Notes: generated by a model from the letters alone, not told the origin. Counted from the stretch's first letter, positions 44,631-56,367 are shown. The stretch: 64,000 bases of DNA from Crocodylus rhombifer (GCA_038503035.1 JAVSML010021674.1:1-64000); one strand, 5' to 3'. A program made the numbers and translations.

Positions 44631-46071
44631 GGAAGGGCTTGAGGACCACTGAGATCTGGGAGATGGTACCCCATTCAGCTCTGTTCAGGGGGCCACTAAT
44701 CCTGATCTTCCCAAGCAAGGCTATCTCATGGATGGCCTTCTGTTGCTCCATTAGCCTTTCGAGCATCAGGTATGTGGAGTTCCACCAAGTCTCCACATCC
44801 TGTATGATTTTGTGCTGCAGGATGCTCAGCTCTGCCTGTTTCCCCTGCAGCATCTTGTCCCCCTTGATGCTGCGGTGGAAGTAGCCTGCCACCTTCCTCA
44901 TTTCAAAATCACCTGGCTTGTAGCAGTAGTGGTGGTGGTGCTTTCGCTGGCAGCCCTGTCCCCCTCCAAGTCAGGATGACTATGAGGTACAGCCTGTGTA
45001 GCACACAGCAGATGCCAGTGAAGTTGGCATCACAGACAGCCTTCACCATATTGGCCCTGTTATCAGTCATCATGAACCCATGGGTGAGCTTGGCCTAGCC
45101 AATGAGCCACCCCTGCACCATGCAGTTCATGGCCCCCATGATTTCCCTTGCCGTGTGGAACTCATCCAGCACCTCAGCTTGGAGGAGAGCCTACCAGTGG
45201 CCTGACCAATGCCCTGTGAAGGAGAGGTAGGCGTGATCACCACCCTGGATGCTCCAGACATTGGAGGTGAAGTGCAAGGTTCACCTGTGACCCTGCCTTA
45301 CACAGCTCCTCCCTTAAGTACTCCCTGCATGCCTCATACAGGGAGGGTACTACCGTCCTGCTAAAGGTGGTGTGTGCAGGCACTTTGTAAGATGGGGACA
45401 GAAGCACTATGAGCCGTCTGAACCCTAGCCTCAGCTAGGGAGAAGGGCTGGCTATCCAGAGCATGCATCTCCCCAATGGTCTGGGTGATCTTGCTCACCT
45501 TTGCAACTCGCCCCCCTCTGTCTGTAGCTTTCCCCCACTGTTCCAGGGTGACCTGCCTCTGTTTTGGGGGGACGGGGGCTTTGGAGCGACCGGGGGACTT
45601 CCTTTTGGCATGCTCGCAGTGGTGCCAGTCTGAGCAGCAAGAAGGGCAAGGGGATGCTGACTTCTGAGAAGCAGCAGCATTGCTGTGGTGGAAAAGTGTT
45701 TCACGTCCTTGCCTCGGCTAATGTGCCTTCGGCAGTGCTGTGGTAGATAGCAAACCTGGGATCATCTGCTAGCTCAAAATGTTCCCACACTATGCTACTC
45801 ACCCGCTTCTGGGTTGAGGGTGAGGATGCTGCTTACCCCACTCCTCAGCAGGCTGAGGCTGAACAGCAGGAGGAGCTGCCTCAGCTGAGCCACTTGCATC
45901 CACAACCTCAACCTCAAACACTACTCCCACCTCCTTGCTTCCACTGGCAGCAGAAGCGTCATGGCTGCTTGGGAAGAGAATACATCTGTGTTTGGGGGGA
46001 AGGGCGGAACCTGTAGCTCTAGCTCCTCCCCTGCCAGAATACCTGGCACCTGCCTTTCCATCATGCTTCAT
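43850..46071 (-). pseudogene. hAT transposase with BED zinc finger, multiply frameshifted
   Basis: A cut-and-paste transposase that binds the subterminal repeats. In minus order: an N-terminal low-complexity region (46071-45800), then a BED finger (45790-45640) reading VWEHFELADDPRFAI and, after a frameshift, KHFSTTAMLLLLRSQHP; the zinc-ligand cysteines and histidine of the family appear replaced. The catalytic core follows in fragments: HFTSNVWS, HAYLSFTGHW, LTHGFMMTDNRANMVKAV and CVLHRLYLIV at 45280-44950, then HKIIQDVETWWNSTYLMLER (44820-44760). The C-terminal hAT dimerisation region is at 44090-43870: DPLAYWANHNQMW, LSCPPTSVPSE, then in another frame VFSIAGDVVTTHQISLDPAL and LVFLKVNLLL. 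At least five frame changes or stops make it inactive. Confidence 0.93.
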
Positions 46072-46618
46072 ATTAACCTTTCCTGTGCTGCAAAAGGTGT
46101 GTGTGTCACTCCTTTTGTGTTGTGTGTTTTATTCCCTCTGTGTTGCGTGCATGCACTGGACCCTTCTTTGATTGTTTGACTGATTCAGTAATAAGTATTA
46201 AGAACTATGTAAAAAATGAGTGCTGTCTGTCTGTCTTCTTCTCTGCTGTGATGTATTTATTTACTATGAATTATGAATGTGAAGTGTGACTGTTATGTGT
46301 TTTATTCCCTCTGTGTTGTGTGCATGCACTGGACTCTGATTTGATTATTAATAACTATATGTGGTGTCTTCTTCTGTGATGTTCTATTAATGTGACCGTG
46401 TGACTACTACTGTACTTCTTGTTCTTTTGTATTGTAATGTGTACCTAAAATGATATCTCTCCTTCTTCTAAGACCCTGAGTTCTGTGTTAGTCTCAGTCT
46501 GAATCTGACTTCTGTGTTGTCTTCAGTCTCTATGTAAACTAACTATAATAATATTAATAACTACTATATATAATCTGACTCTTCTACTGATTTTTTTTCT
46601 TCTTTGTGTATATATTAT

Positions 46619-46645
46619 AAGTGTGTGTGTGTATGTGTGTGTGTG
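46619..46645. repeat. Short TG-rich tract in the hAT element
   Basis: GTGTGTGTGTGTATGTGTGT and a few more repeats, in the untranslated part between the transposase start and the right TIR. Confidence 0.85.
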
Positions 46646-47312
46646 CGCATGCAATCTGTGTGCCTCCCTGAAGAGTGATGGATCAGGGAAAACACTGAGC
46701 TTTCTTTTTTTAAAGTTTGCAAAACAAAAAAGAGAACAAATATAAATTGAAAGAAATGAATTGGACAGTATTAAGTAAAGAGATTCTAAGCTAAGCTAAA
46801 TTCTATCCAATCCTTTCGAACAACAAAAAAGAGCAGGCAAGTTCCAACTGACTGACTCTATGAAGCAAGCCAGGCAGCACAGTACCTTTCTGATGCTGTT
46901 GATCAGACACAGCCAGCTCACAAAAGGAGCAAGCCTGTACACAGAGGCGTTTATGCTGTTTCTATATCCTTCCCCCCAGACACTGTAATTGGAAAGGCAG
47001 TCAGAGAAAAATCATGCTCACTGGCCAACTAGACATGTCAGTCTTTCTTCCCCTGCTCCCCCTCCCATCCCAACCCCGCTCCATCTCCCTCTCCTAAGTT
47101 TCTGTTTCCCCATACAAACAGCCCTCTGAATCTCTGAATTGCTGAATCTTTTCCGAATCAATTTGGAAGCTCTGAATCGATTTGGAAAGCCAAAAGCAGC
47201 TAGTGATTCAATTCGGACTTGCAGATTCAGCCTCTGAATCATCCAAATCTTTTCCAAATCTGAATCTTGGTCTGAAGCTTTGCACAGCCCTAATGTGCAG
47301 TGGAGGACTTAT

Positions 47313-47791
47313 TGGGTACATCTACACATACAATTATCATACTGAAATAAACTCCAGCACAGTTCATTCTAGAGTTTATTTCTCCTGGGTGCAGTGTTTA
47401 CACATGTGCCTAGGGCTGCAGCACATTATGCTGGGGCAGAGGAGGCCCAGGTTGGCAGGGAGCCTGGAGGTAGGCCTGGGCTCCAAGTGGTAGGGTCAGG
47501 TGGTGGAGGGACTGGCTGGGGCACAAGGGTGCTACAGTGCGGGGCTAGCTGGCAGGCAGTCCCCATACTGTAGCACCATTGTGCCCCAGTCAGTTCCAGT
47601 TACTGTCTACATGTGCATTTCGGTGCACATAACTACTTTGCTATAGGATGGTACTTGTCCTGGACAGTACTATCCTACAGCAGAGTTAATTAATTTACTG
47701 CACCCTAATACGGATGCAGGTGTAGATGGTGATTCTTGTCTGCAGAGCTAATTAGTCAGCTCCATAGTAAAGCACATGTGTAGATGTACCC
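47313..47791. mobile_element. MITE, TCTACACATG family, copy 3 with hairpin
   Basis: Ends TGGGTACATCTACACAT and, reverse-complemented from the right, the same 17 bases: perfect 17-bp TIRs. The central hairpin 47508-47590 has arms CTGGGGCACAAGGGTGCTAC and GTAGCACCATTGTGCCCCAG around a GGGGCTAGCTGG-type loop, matching that of the copy at 2543. It starts 12 bp after the hAT target duplication. No coding capacity. Confidence 0.85.
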
Positions 47792-50441
47792 ACTGATTTG
47801 CAAGGGGCTTTGGATCTGACCCACTAGTAATACTTGAAACAAAAATCTCTGCCACAAAGATTTTATAATTTTAGTAATAAATAGAATATGGTTTGAAATG
47901 ATAAATTAAAGAAACCATTTTGTTGGCAATACTAACAAGGTACATTGGTCTTTAAAATTCCCCCAGCAAGTAAGTCCCATTCAGGTTAGATCTCAAACAC
48001 CAGTGACTGACCGCAAGTCTGAATCTATCTCAGCCTCAGCCATCAAACAGTGAGGTGTTACCCACTTCAAAACAATCCTCTGGAAAAAAATAAAAATAAA
48101 ATCCAAACCACTTTTGCTCTCCTCTCCTGTCAGCTGCACTAGAAGTGTATAATGCAAAAATGTTCCAACACACACTCTATTAAAACAGCAACACTCCCAA
48201 AGGTTTCCAGTACATGCAGGATAAATCAGAGATGATTAATGACCTGCTAAGTGCTAACACTGATAACATCAAGTATAGCTGATTAAACAAAACTCAGTGA
48301 CAGTTACTCTTAGGAACTGAGAAGAGGTGAATCAAAATGTACATTCAAGAGAGTGAAAAAAGTCCCCTTTCAGGCAGTCTTGTGAACATGTTTCTCCTAT
48401 GGTTCAGTTGTAGCAGGGACTCCCTGATCCTTATCGCTGAGTACTGCATCACCTAAGAGATAAAGAAGGTGCAAAGGAATATATGTGTAATACTTACAGA
48501 GTGTGTCTACATGAGACACTACATCATCATAGCAATGAGCTACAGCAATGTAGCTCATCACTATAGTGACATAATGTAGGAGGGCACTAACTGTGTCGCC
48601 ATCACTGCTACGCAGTAGCAATGAGCTACTGCACAGTAGGGTTAGAAACAACCCATGTGCTGCCAGAACTGTGCAATCATTTAGCTATTTAATCAATAGC
48701 TGAATCAGTCTGGAAGTCTATAATTCTCATGTCTCTTATTCCTTGCCATTTCACTGACTTTGTATGACCGAAGAACAAGTTTAGGTAATGCCCTAATATA
48801 ATAGATTCCTTCTTAAAGGTGGGAAGACAGTGCCAATAAAAATATGCTGAAGAGTTCATAGAGAAATTCATTTCTGTAAACATGGGATAGAATGTCTGGC
48901 CTATTAGCCCACTGATCACAAATGGCCAGATTCTCAGGTAGTGCATAGGCCCCATAGCTCTTCCTATGTCACTTCCTTTCTAGATTCCTCAGTAAATGTG
49001 TATCTGGTGCTAAAGGGAAAATAATTGGGATATCTCTACATCCCCATGTGCTATGGCTGTAAGGCCTCTAGCTTGAGACTATGTATAGGAAAGTGTAAAT
49101 ATTTGAGCTAGGGACCAAACTTTTCCATGGCTGGCCATTCGTGGTGAATATTAAGATAATTTCCTATAAATATTGAATTAAAAAAAACCTGAGCACTACT
49201 AATGTAGTGCTTCAAATAGTCATTCCATTGCTTACTTTAGGTGCAATGTTAACTTTATGTTACAGGTGGTAACCATAGGAATGAAGAAAATAAAGGGGTA
49301 AAATTAAATGATATCAGTTCCTCTTTGATTTCTTCATCCCATGTTCCAGTTCTCAGCTGTTTCTATTTTCCTATTTTTTTCTCTGTGGGCTGTCCCCTGT
49401 CCTCTCTCTCATAACCTTCTGTTTCCATTTCTCCTTCCGGTCCTTCCATGGTGCCTTCTTGCCTCCAGCTTCATCTAACATAGGGATTTTTGTCATCAGT
49501 GTCTATTGGTTCTTTTCTTGTTCTTGTCAATTTGGGGGGTGTGGGTGTGTGTGTGTGCCAGTATTCTCTTGCAGCAGAGCTCTCTCCTCCATTGTGGTGC
49601 TAGCTCCAACAGATTGTCTTAGAAGTTTAATTGTAGTGTCTGCAATCAGCTTGTAAATAGCTTCCTATGGCCTCAGCGCCATCTGTCCCAGCCCAGGAGA
49701 TCCAGCTAGTCACAAAAAAGCCTTCCCAAAACTCAGGAGCCACACTCCATATCCATGGGTTTAATGGACAACCCTGAGTTAGCAGTCAGGGGCTGAAAGT
49801 AGCTCACGAGGTTTAAGAACAATCACTGGAAAAAGTATAACAATCATTTTACATTTTCAAGACAATTATTGCAAAGCAACAGGCTAGTAATTTACTTTTT
49901 AATAACTAAAAGTTAAGCTGCAATTAGCCTTGACATCTCCATGGTCTGCAAATTAGTATAATTTGTATTAAGGTGGAGCTTAGAAGCTCCAGTGAAGATT
50001 AGAGTCCCATTGTGTTACTCGATGGGCAGATGGCTTCCTCACAGCCTAAATAGGTCAAAGACACAGTGGATAGGAGGAAGGAATTTAGCGTCATTTCCAT
50101 CTTACATCTTGGTAACTGAAGCAGAGGGATCAGAATTCTGTTCCACTTGGTAGACAACCCAAGTTCAGCTTGAGACTGACTCTGAGTTATCCAAGTCTCA
50201 GGTAAGACTGATTCTATTACCCTGTCTGGGCACATAAGTGCAACTGTTATAGGAATAAAGAGATGTCTTTATGACTCCAGAGGAGGTTCCTATTCCTATT
50301 GCGGGGGCACTTATGCTCCTAGAAAAAGTAACAGAATCACTTGCATGCGGTACTTAGGTAACTCAAAGTCTATTTCCAACTATACTTCGCTTATCCAATA
50401 GCTGAAATTAAAATTCTGTCCAGACTTGCCAATAAGCAGAG
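47792..50441. other. Unassigned AT-rich DNA
   Basis: No supported gene. About 48499-48655 has GTCTACATGAGACACTACAT and an ATGAGCTAC / GTAGCTCAT inverted pair, perhaps a further MITE remnant. A short GTGTGTG run at 49540 is the only other repeat. Confidence 0.45.
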
Positions 50442-50447
50442 CCAGAT

Positions 50448-50600
50448 GCAGGCATGGGCTAATCGGGCAGCCACCTGGGGCCCAGACAGAAAAGGGGCAC
50501 GAAAATTATTTATTATTATTATCATTATCTCTGGCAAAGGAGGGCCCAATACTAAAAGTTTACACTGGGGCCACCAGGCATCTAGGTATGGTGTTGCCCA
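50448..50600 (+). repeat. Dispersed repeat, copy 2 (mate at 6163-6333)
   Basis: GGGGCCCAGACAGAAAAGGG, TTATTATCATTATCTCTGGC, CAATACTAAAAGTTTACAC and TCTAGGTATGGTGTTG match the mate inside the 760-bp hAT-like element. The ends of that element are not present here, so this is an internal fragment or deleted copy. Confidence 0.75.
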
Positions 50601-51244
50601 TAAGCCATGCAGAGAGTCAGAAGCAGAATTCCATTCTTCTGAATCCTATTTCAATACCAAATGTCTTGCTTGTCTGGTGGGGCCCTATTGCTTAGGCTCT
50701 GTCTATGTTCGGAGTATCAGAATATCAGACTCTATCCCTGCAGCCACATCAAAGCTGACAATGTCAACGGCATACATTCACTGAAAACATTGTAAAAGTA
50801 AACCAACAACAGAGAGCATTCTTAGCAGTGGACAATGCAAAATTGCAGTAGCACAGTTTTGTGCTTTGTTTTTCCTAGTTCATACTGAAGGAACGGCATG
50901 CTACCCTGAGGGGAAAGAAACTAGCTTTCCAAATGACCTATCTTGAATAATTGTTAAAACTTCAGAATATCTTATTTCTCTCATAATAAAATCAGAAACC
51001 TCCAGTCAAGCATTCAGTACATGCATCTTTCAGGTCACTGGATGTGAGTGTTTCTTTCCTTCCTCCCTTCCTTTAAATCTGAGAGCATCTGATGTTCAGA
51101 AAATTGAGGTATCCCCTAGCAGCTGTATGAGTTTTTTCATTTCCTTCTTTATCCCCGCATGACCCGCGTTTACTTTGCCTCTTGGAACTATCTGATCCCA
51201 GAATGCATGTTGTGGGATCTCTAAAAATGGGGCTGTAAGGATTG
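50601..51244. other. Unassigned DNA
   Basis: No gene or repeat recognised. Confidence 0.45.
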
Positions 51245-52999
51245 CTTCCCCAAGAGATGGAGCAGGAAAGGTGTGGGGCCTTACTGAGTGGGGCAGGCAA
51301 CTTAGTGACAGAGGATACAGAAAAGGCAGAAATACTTAATGCCTTTTTCACCTCAGTCTTCTCAGGCAAGGTCAGCTCCCAGACTACTGCACCTGGCAAC
51401 ACAATCTTGGGAGAAGGTGATCAGCCAACCGTGGTGAAAGAACAGGTTAGGGACTATTTAAACAAGCTGGATAGATAAAAGTCCATATGGATAGATGGGG
51501 TGCATCTGAGAGTGATGAGGGAGTTGGCTGATGTGTTGACTGATGGAGTTGGTCACTGACCATCATCTTTGAAAACTCATGGTGATCATAAGAGGTTCCC
51601 AATGATTGGAAAAGGGCAAAAGTATTTAAGAAAGAGAAAAAGGAGGATCCAGGGAACTACAGACTGGTCAGCCTCACCTGAGTTCCTGGAAAAATCATGG
51701 AGCAGATCCTCAAGGAACCCATTTCTAAGCACTTGGAGGAGAAGAAGGCGATTAGTAACAGTCAGCATGGATTTGCCAAAGGCCAGTCATGCCTGACTAA
51801 CCTGATTTCCTTCTATGATGAGATGGCTATCTTTGTGGATGTGGAGAGACAAGCAAATGTGGTATACCTTGATTTTAGCAAGACTTTTCATATAGTCTCC
51901 CACAAGATTCTCGCAGGCAAGCTAAGAAAGTAGACGTTGGATGAATGGGCTGTAAGATGGATAGAAAACTGGCTGGACCATCATGATTAGAATGTAGTTA
52001 GTAATCAATGGCTTGATGTGTAGTTGGCAGCCAGTATCAAGTGGAGTGCCCAAGGGGTCAGTCTTGGGGCTGGTTTTGTTCAATATATTCATCACTGACC
52101 TAGAAGGTGGCACAGAGTGCACCCTCAGCAGGCTTCCAGGTGACACCAAGCTGGGGGAAGTAGTAGATACACTGGAGGGTAGAGCTAGGATTCAGAGAGA
52201 CCTAGACAAATTGGAGGATTGGGCTGAAAGGAATCTCATGTGGTTCAACAAAGAAAAGTGCAAAGTCCTGCACTTAGGTCCTATGCACTGGTACAAGCTG
52301 GGAGCTGACTGGCTGGGGAGCAGCTCTGCAGAAAAGGACCTGGAGGTTACGGTGGACAGTAAGCTGAATATGAGCCAACAATGTGCCCTTGTTGCCAAGA
52401 AGGCTAAGGACTGCATTGGTAGGTGTGTTGCCAGTAGGCCAAGGGAAGTGATTATTTCTCTCCATTCAACACTGGTGAGGCCACATCTGGAGTACTGTGT
52501 CCAATTTTGGGTCCCCCACTACAGAAAAGATGTGGACAAATTGGAGAGTCCAGAGGAGGGTAACAAAAGTGGTGATGGGGCTGGGAAACAAGACTTATAA
52601 GGAGAGGCTGAGGGAACTGGGCTTATTTAGTCTAGAGAAGGAGACTGAGAGAGGATTTAATAGCAGCCTTCAACTACCTGACCCAGGGGGTTCCAAGAGG
52701 ATGGAGCTAGCCTGTTCTTAGTGGTGGCAGGTGACAGAACAAGGAGCAATGGTCTCAAGTTGCAGCAAGGGAAGTTTAGGTTAGATATCAGGAAAACATT
52801 TCTCACTAGGAGGGTAGTAAAACACTGGAACAGGTTACCCAGAGAGGCTGTGGAATCTCCATCCTTGGAGGTTTTTAAGACCTGGCTAGACAAAGTCTTG
52901 GCTGGGATGATCTAGTTGGGGATGGTTCTGCTTTGAGCAGTGGGTTTGACTAGATGACCTCTTGAAGTCTCTTACAACCCTAATTTTCTATGATTCTAT
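51245..52999 (+). mobile_element. CR1 LINE, old 5'-truncated copy, 1.75 kb
   Basis: Starts in the region between endonuclease and RT (GALLSGAGNLVTEDTEKAEI) and runs through RT to the 3' UTR, ending with TTTTCTATGATTCTATTT. It has many stops and frameshifts: frames at 51242-51478, 51697-51933, 52013-52600 and 52721-52915. The RT catalytic motif has changed from FADDTK to LPGDTK at 52137. Same subfamily as the tails at 1890, 21341 and 34977. Confidence 0.94.
51697..52915 (+). pseudogene. CR1 ORF2 reverse transcriptase pseudogene, catalytic site lost
   Basis: Recognisable pieces in order: [137 protein letters not shown] and [20 protein letters not shown]. The YxDD-type catalytic pair has become GD, with only one aspartate left, so this copy has no RT activity even apart from its frameshifts. 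Confidence 0.92.
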
Positions 53000-54230
53000 T
53001 TCAGAAGAAATATAGCTAAAGACAAATGATATCTATAAGTTATCTGTAAGACAAAAGTTATTGTCAAATAACTAAAGTATAGTATTTGATGTTTCTGGTT
53101 TCTTAGCAACCTTTAGATTAAGCAAAGCCTTAATTTGGAGATACTTTCTTTTCTTTGACTGCTGGGTTAGTTTAGATTGGCCAATTTTCTTTTGTTTGTA
53201 ATAATTCATGTTGACTCGCTATTGGAGAAAGCTGTCAATTTTTTTTCAGATTGGATGTACTGTGATAATGCTGTAGGTAAGCCTGCAGCTATGAATTTCA
53301 CAGAGCTAGCTGTTTAATGTATAGTTGGCTTAAGATAGATCTTCCTCCAAAGCATAATGTTTGTAAGTGCTGCCTTTTTCCCCAGACAAAGCTTCATTCA
53401 AGAAGCTGTTCAAACTTGTCCCCAGAGAGTAATCCATTTTTTTATAATCACAAGAATCCAGTCTGATTCATCAATTTAAAAAGAATTAGGACCATTATAA
53501 TGCCTCTTTTATACTTAGGAGCTCCTGATTGAAATATTCTAACAATTTTAAATTGATTCCATTTCAATTCCTGCATATCTTGGATCTTGATCTTTTTTGA
53601 AAGGCTAGCCTGAAGATTTTTTGATATGACATTTCCTTCCTATGAGCTGTGTGTTTGCCAGAAGGTATGCAGATGCCAGGAATTCCTTTCTTAGGGATAA
53701 TTATTTTAGATATGTTTATTGTAGCTCATCAGAGTTCCATGATACTGTACTTTAACCATGAATTTACTGTGGACCACAGTCTTTTCTCCCCACCCTGACA
53801 CCAGTGTCAACTACTAGAGTTCCAACTACCACTTGTGTTTTGTACCTAGTGCCCATTTTCTATTCCTCTTGTACCATAACACAATGCTCTGGTGGTGTAT
53901 GCTAGGTGCCACTTTATGTGCCACTTTAAATTGCTGACACATAAGAAGCTCTGAAATTCTATTTGCTCTTGAATATCTGGCAGCTCAGGGGTAGAGCTAC
54001 TGGGACTTACAAAGGGGGCCAGAGCTCTGACTGATTTTTTGGTTTTTAGTCATTCTGTGATATTTTTGAGGGCTGGGGACGTCTTATGACAAGTGTCCAT
54101 TCCTGCTCATGACTGTTTTTAACCAGCCATATCTAAATCTATCTGAGCTCACTTAGCAGATAAATAGTCTCCAGCGATGCTCTCCAAATTGCCACCACTG
54201 AAGGACAGCAGGGTTAAATGGACTCCTAGG
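53000..54230. other. Unassigned AT-rich DNA
   Basis: No gene or recognised repeat. Confidence 0.5.
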
Positions 54231-54510
54231 CTAGGTACAGATGTTCAAAAAGCCTGTGGTGGAGACAATCTAAGTTACGTGGTTTTCTGTAAGTGACTCA
54301 GTTTGGATCAGTAGTGACCAGAACACCCTTTGGTGGTGTGAAGGGCAGGGGGACAAATCTTAGTACAGGTTCTGCCATTTTAAAATCAGCATATGTGTGC
54401 CACACGTGTTCTGTTATGGGTATAGATGGTTTTGTGTGCAGAACCTCTGTTATGGGTATAGAGTGGTTTCTGATCACTTAAACCTGTAAAAGTGTAATGT
54501 CTGCACCTGG
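54231..54510. mobile_element. Small MITE, CTAGGTACAGATGTT ends
   Basis: The left CTAGGTACAGATGTT pairs imperfectly with the right AATGTCTGCACCTGG over about 15 bp. Inside, CTGTTATGGGTATAGA occurs twice (54410 and 54447). The ends resemble those at 11490. No clear target duplication. Confidence 0.5.
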
Positions 54511-54946
54511 TCCTGGCCTGCAGTCGGGAACCTGGTTCTCTTCCAACATCTACCATCTCTTTCTTGGCTGTGTTTAAAAAGAAAGTAGTAAAAATGTTGG
54601 GGGTTTTAGAAAGCAATCATGCAGGTTCTAACTTCAGGAGAAAACTTAGGGCTGTGAGTCCTGCAGCCTAGATGTGGGTGTCTAATCCCTAGGGAGAAGT
54701 GGAATTGACAGTACCCCTCTCAGTATTTCCTATTGGCTATCTTACATGGCTCCCCATTGGTGTACTGGCTGTTTTGGATCCCCTTCTGCGCTGCCAGCCT
54801 TTCTCCATGCACAGTACAGATGGTCCAAGCACCTACCTCAGAGCATTTGACTTCTTTCCTGGGGGCTCAGTGCACTTTACATCTTTTTTGTGAATGAAAC
54901 TTTTAAGTTTGCTTGTGTTCCTTGTATGGACTTGCCCATGTTGTTG

Positions 54947-54950
<4 letters not shown>
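54511..54950. other. Unassigned DNA
   Basis: No gene or repeat recognised. Confidence 0.5.
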
Positions 54951-54982
<32 letters not shown>

Positions 54983-55130
54983 GTGAGTGTGATATATATG
55001 TCTGTGTGTATGTCTGTGTATATATGTGTGTGTATGCATGTATATGTGTGTGTGTGTGTGTGTATGTATATATGTGTGCGTATGTATGTATGTATATATG
55101 TGTGTATGTGAGCATGTATATATATATATG
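54951..55130. repeat. Compound TG / TATG microsatellite, 180 bp
   Basis: A pure (GT)15 run followed by imperfect TGTA, TATG and TA repeats. The 175-codon plus-strand frame through it is a Cys-Val repeat and the minus frames are Thr-His repeats; none is a gene. Confidence 0.96.
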
Positions 55131-55473
55131 GTTTCAAGATTGCATCAACACTTCTATACACAACCCACACCTAAAACATTTTCCCTCTGTTGTGGCTAGA
55201 ATATATAGTATTTGTCATATGGATTCTATAGAGTTTGAGAAGAAGGATGGCATTTCCATGCTTGCCAGACACTTGAAACCCCTGTTGGCAAACAGGCTGC
55301 AGTCTCCACAGTTAGTGGCATTTCAGTTCATAGTAAATAATTTCAGCCAAAAAAAAAGAAAAATACTTGGAATTTTCCTTCATTCAAAATGCTGGGGGTT
55401 CATTGTAGTGCAAAAAAAATCACATCTCAAAATTCTTTAAGTTGATTTCTTGTCCTCTGCATAGATCTCATGC

Positions 55474-55562
55474 CCAGTATAATGGACCCCGTGATTTTTG
55501 GGGATTGGATTAGATGACCTCTCAAGGTCCCTTCCAGACCTACTTCTTCATGATGATGATTC
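55474..55562 (+). mobile_element. CR1 LINE 3' tail fragment
   Basis: GGGGATTGGATTAGATGACC and TCAAGGTCCCTTCCAGACCT followed by a decayed octamer tail (TTCATGATGATGATTCT). About 90 bp of the 3' UTR only. Confidence 0.85.
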
Positions 55563-55734
55563 TTGGATCTGACCAGTACAACCTACTGTATAAATGTAAA
55601 AAAATGGCAGACCCACACTGGTGGCAGCAACTGGGAAATTGTAGGCAAGTAGAGCACATTCCACTTAAGTGTCACTATAAAATCATGGCTAGAAGATATA
55701 TAGCTATATAGATATACAATTGCCTGTCAAGAAT

Positions 55735-56325
55735 GATGGGGTGGGGTGGGGGGAGTGGGTGGGGACAGAACCCTGGGCCCACTCCTCCTTCCCTCCGGCT
55801 GCCTGAGGTCTGGGCTCACTCCTTTCCTCCCTGTTGCAGCGGCAGAGGGAAGAGAGGAGCAGGCCCGGGCTTGATGTGGAGAGGAGGCTCGCTTCTCCCC
55901 TCCTCCCACAGCTGCTGTATTGAGCTGGACCGGGCCAGGCCCGCTGTCCCCCCCCCCCACCACTGCCATGGCGGGCCAGCTTTTCCCCCAGCTCGGGCTC
56001 GCCTCCCTCCCCCCCACCACATCGGGCCCAAGCCCAGTCCTCCCCTGACCCCACCGTCATTGCTGATGCCATGGCACACCCGTTCCTTGCCCCCCTCCTG
56101 CATCAGGCCTGCTTGGGGAAGGGAGGATCAGGCTTGGGGCTGATGTGGGAGAGGGGGATGGGGGAGGAGTAGGCCCAGGCCCAACGGTGGGAGGAGGCCC
56201 AGTCTTTCCCTCCCCCAGCCACCGCCACTGCTGCCGTAGCTACAGCTGCATCAGGCCAGACCCACTGTCACCCCTCCCCACCCCCCCACTGCGGCGTGGC
56301 AAATTTTCCCCTGCCCAGGGAAACT
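55735..56325. other. GC-rich block with loosely repeated units
   Basis: A roughly 590-bp GC-rich island in AT-rich surroundings. Words such as CATCAGGCC, GGGCCCA, GAGGAGG and GCCACCGCCACTGCTGC recur in both orientations, so it looks like a degenerate tandem or foldback array. It ends at CTTAGAGTTTTATAATATTA. Several 90-136 codon frames on both strands are low-complexity (Pro, Gly, Arg) and not supported as genes. It may be a non-autonomous element of unknown class. Confidence 0.45.
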
Positions 56326-56367
56326 TAGAGTTTTATAATATTAGATAACATAGATATATATATATTT

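Larger units (their letters stand above)
42680..47292 (-). mobile_element. hAT DNA transposon, 4613 bp, with decayed transposase
   Basis: A perfect 8-bp target duplication ATGTGCAG (42672-42679 and 47293-47300) frames terminal inverted repeats TAGGCCTGTGCAAA and, reverse-complemented from the right, TAGGGCTGTGCAAA (13 of 14). Subterminal GATTCAG / CTGAATC words are clustered at 42717-42796 and 47120-47275, as expected for transposase-binding sites. The interior encodes a BED-finger/hAT transposase on the minus strand with several frameshifts. Structure and coding content agree, so the assignment to hAT is firm. Confidence 0.95.

Noticed and set aside
44186..44652. Plus-strand frames of 90 to 95 codons in the hAT element
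   Set aside because: They are antisense shadows of the transposase coding strand.
51586..51768. Minus-strand frame as a separate gene
   Set aside because: It is antisense to the CR1 ORF2 pseudogene at 51245-52999.
54913..55440. A 175-codon plus-strand frame and overlapping minus-strand frames
   Set aside because: They are produced by the TG/TATG microsatellite (Cys-Val and Thr-His repeats) and have no start context or domain.
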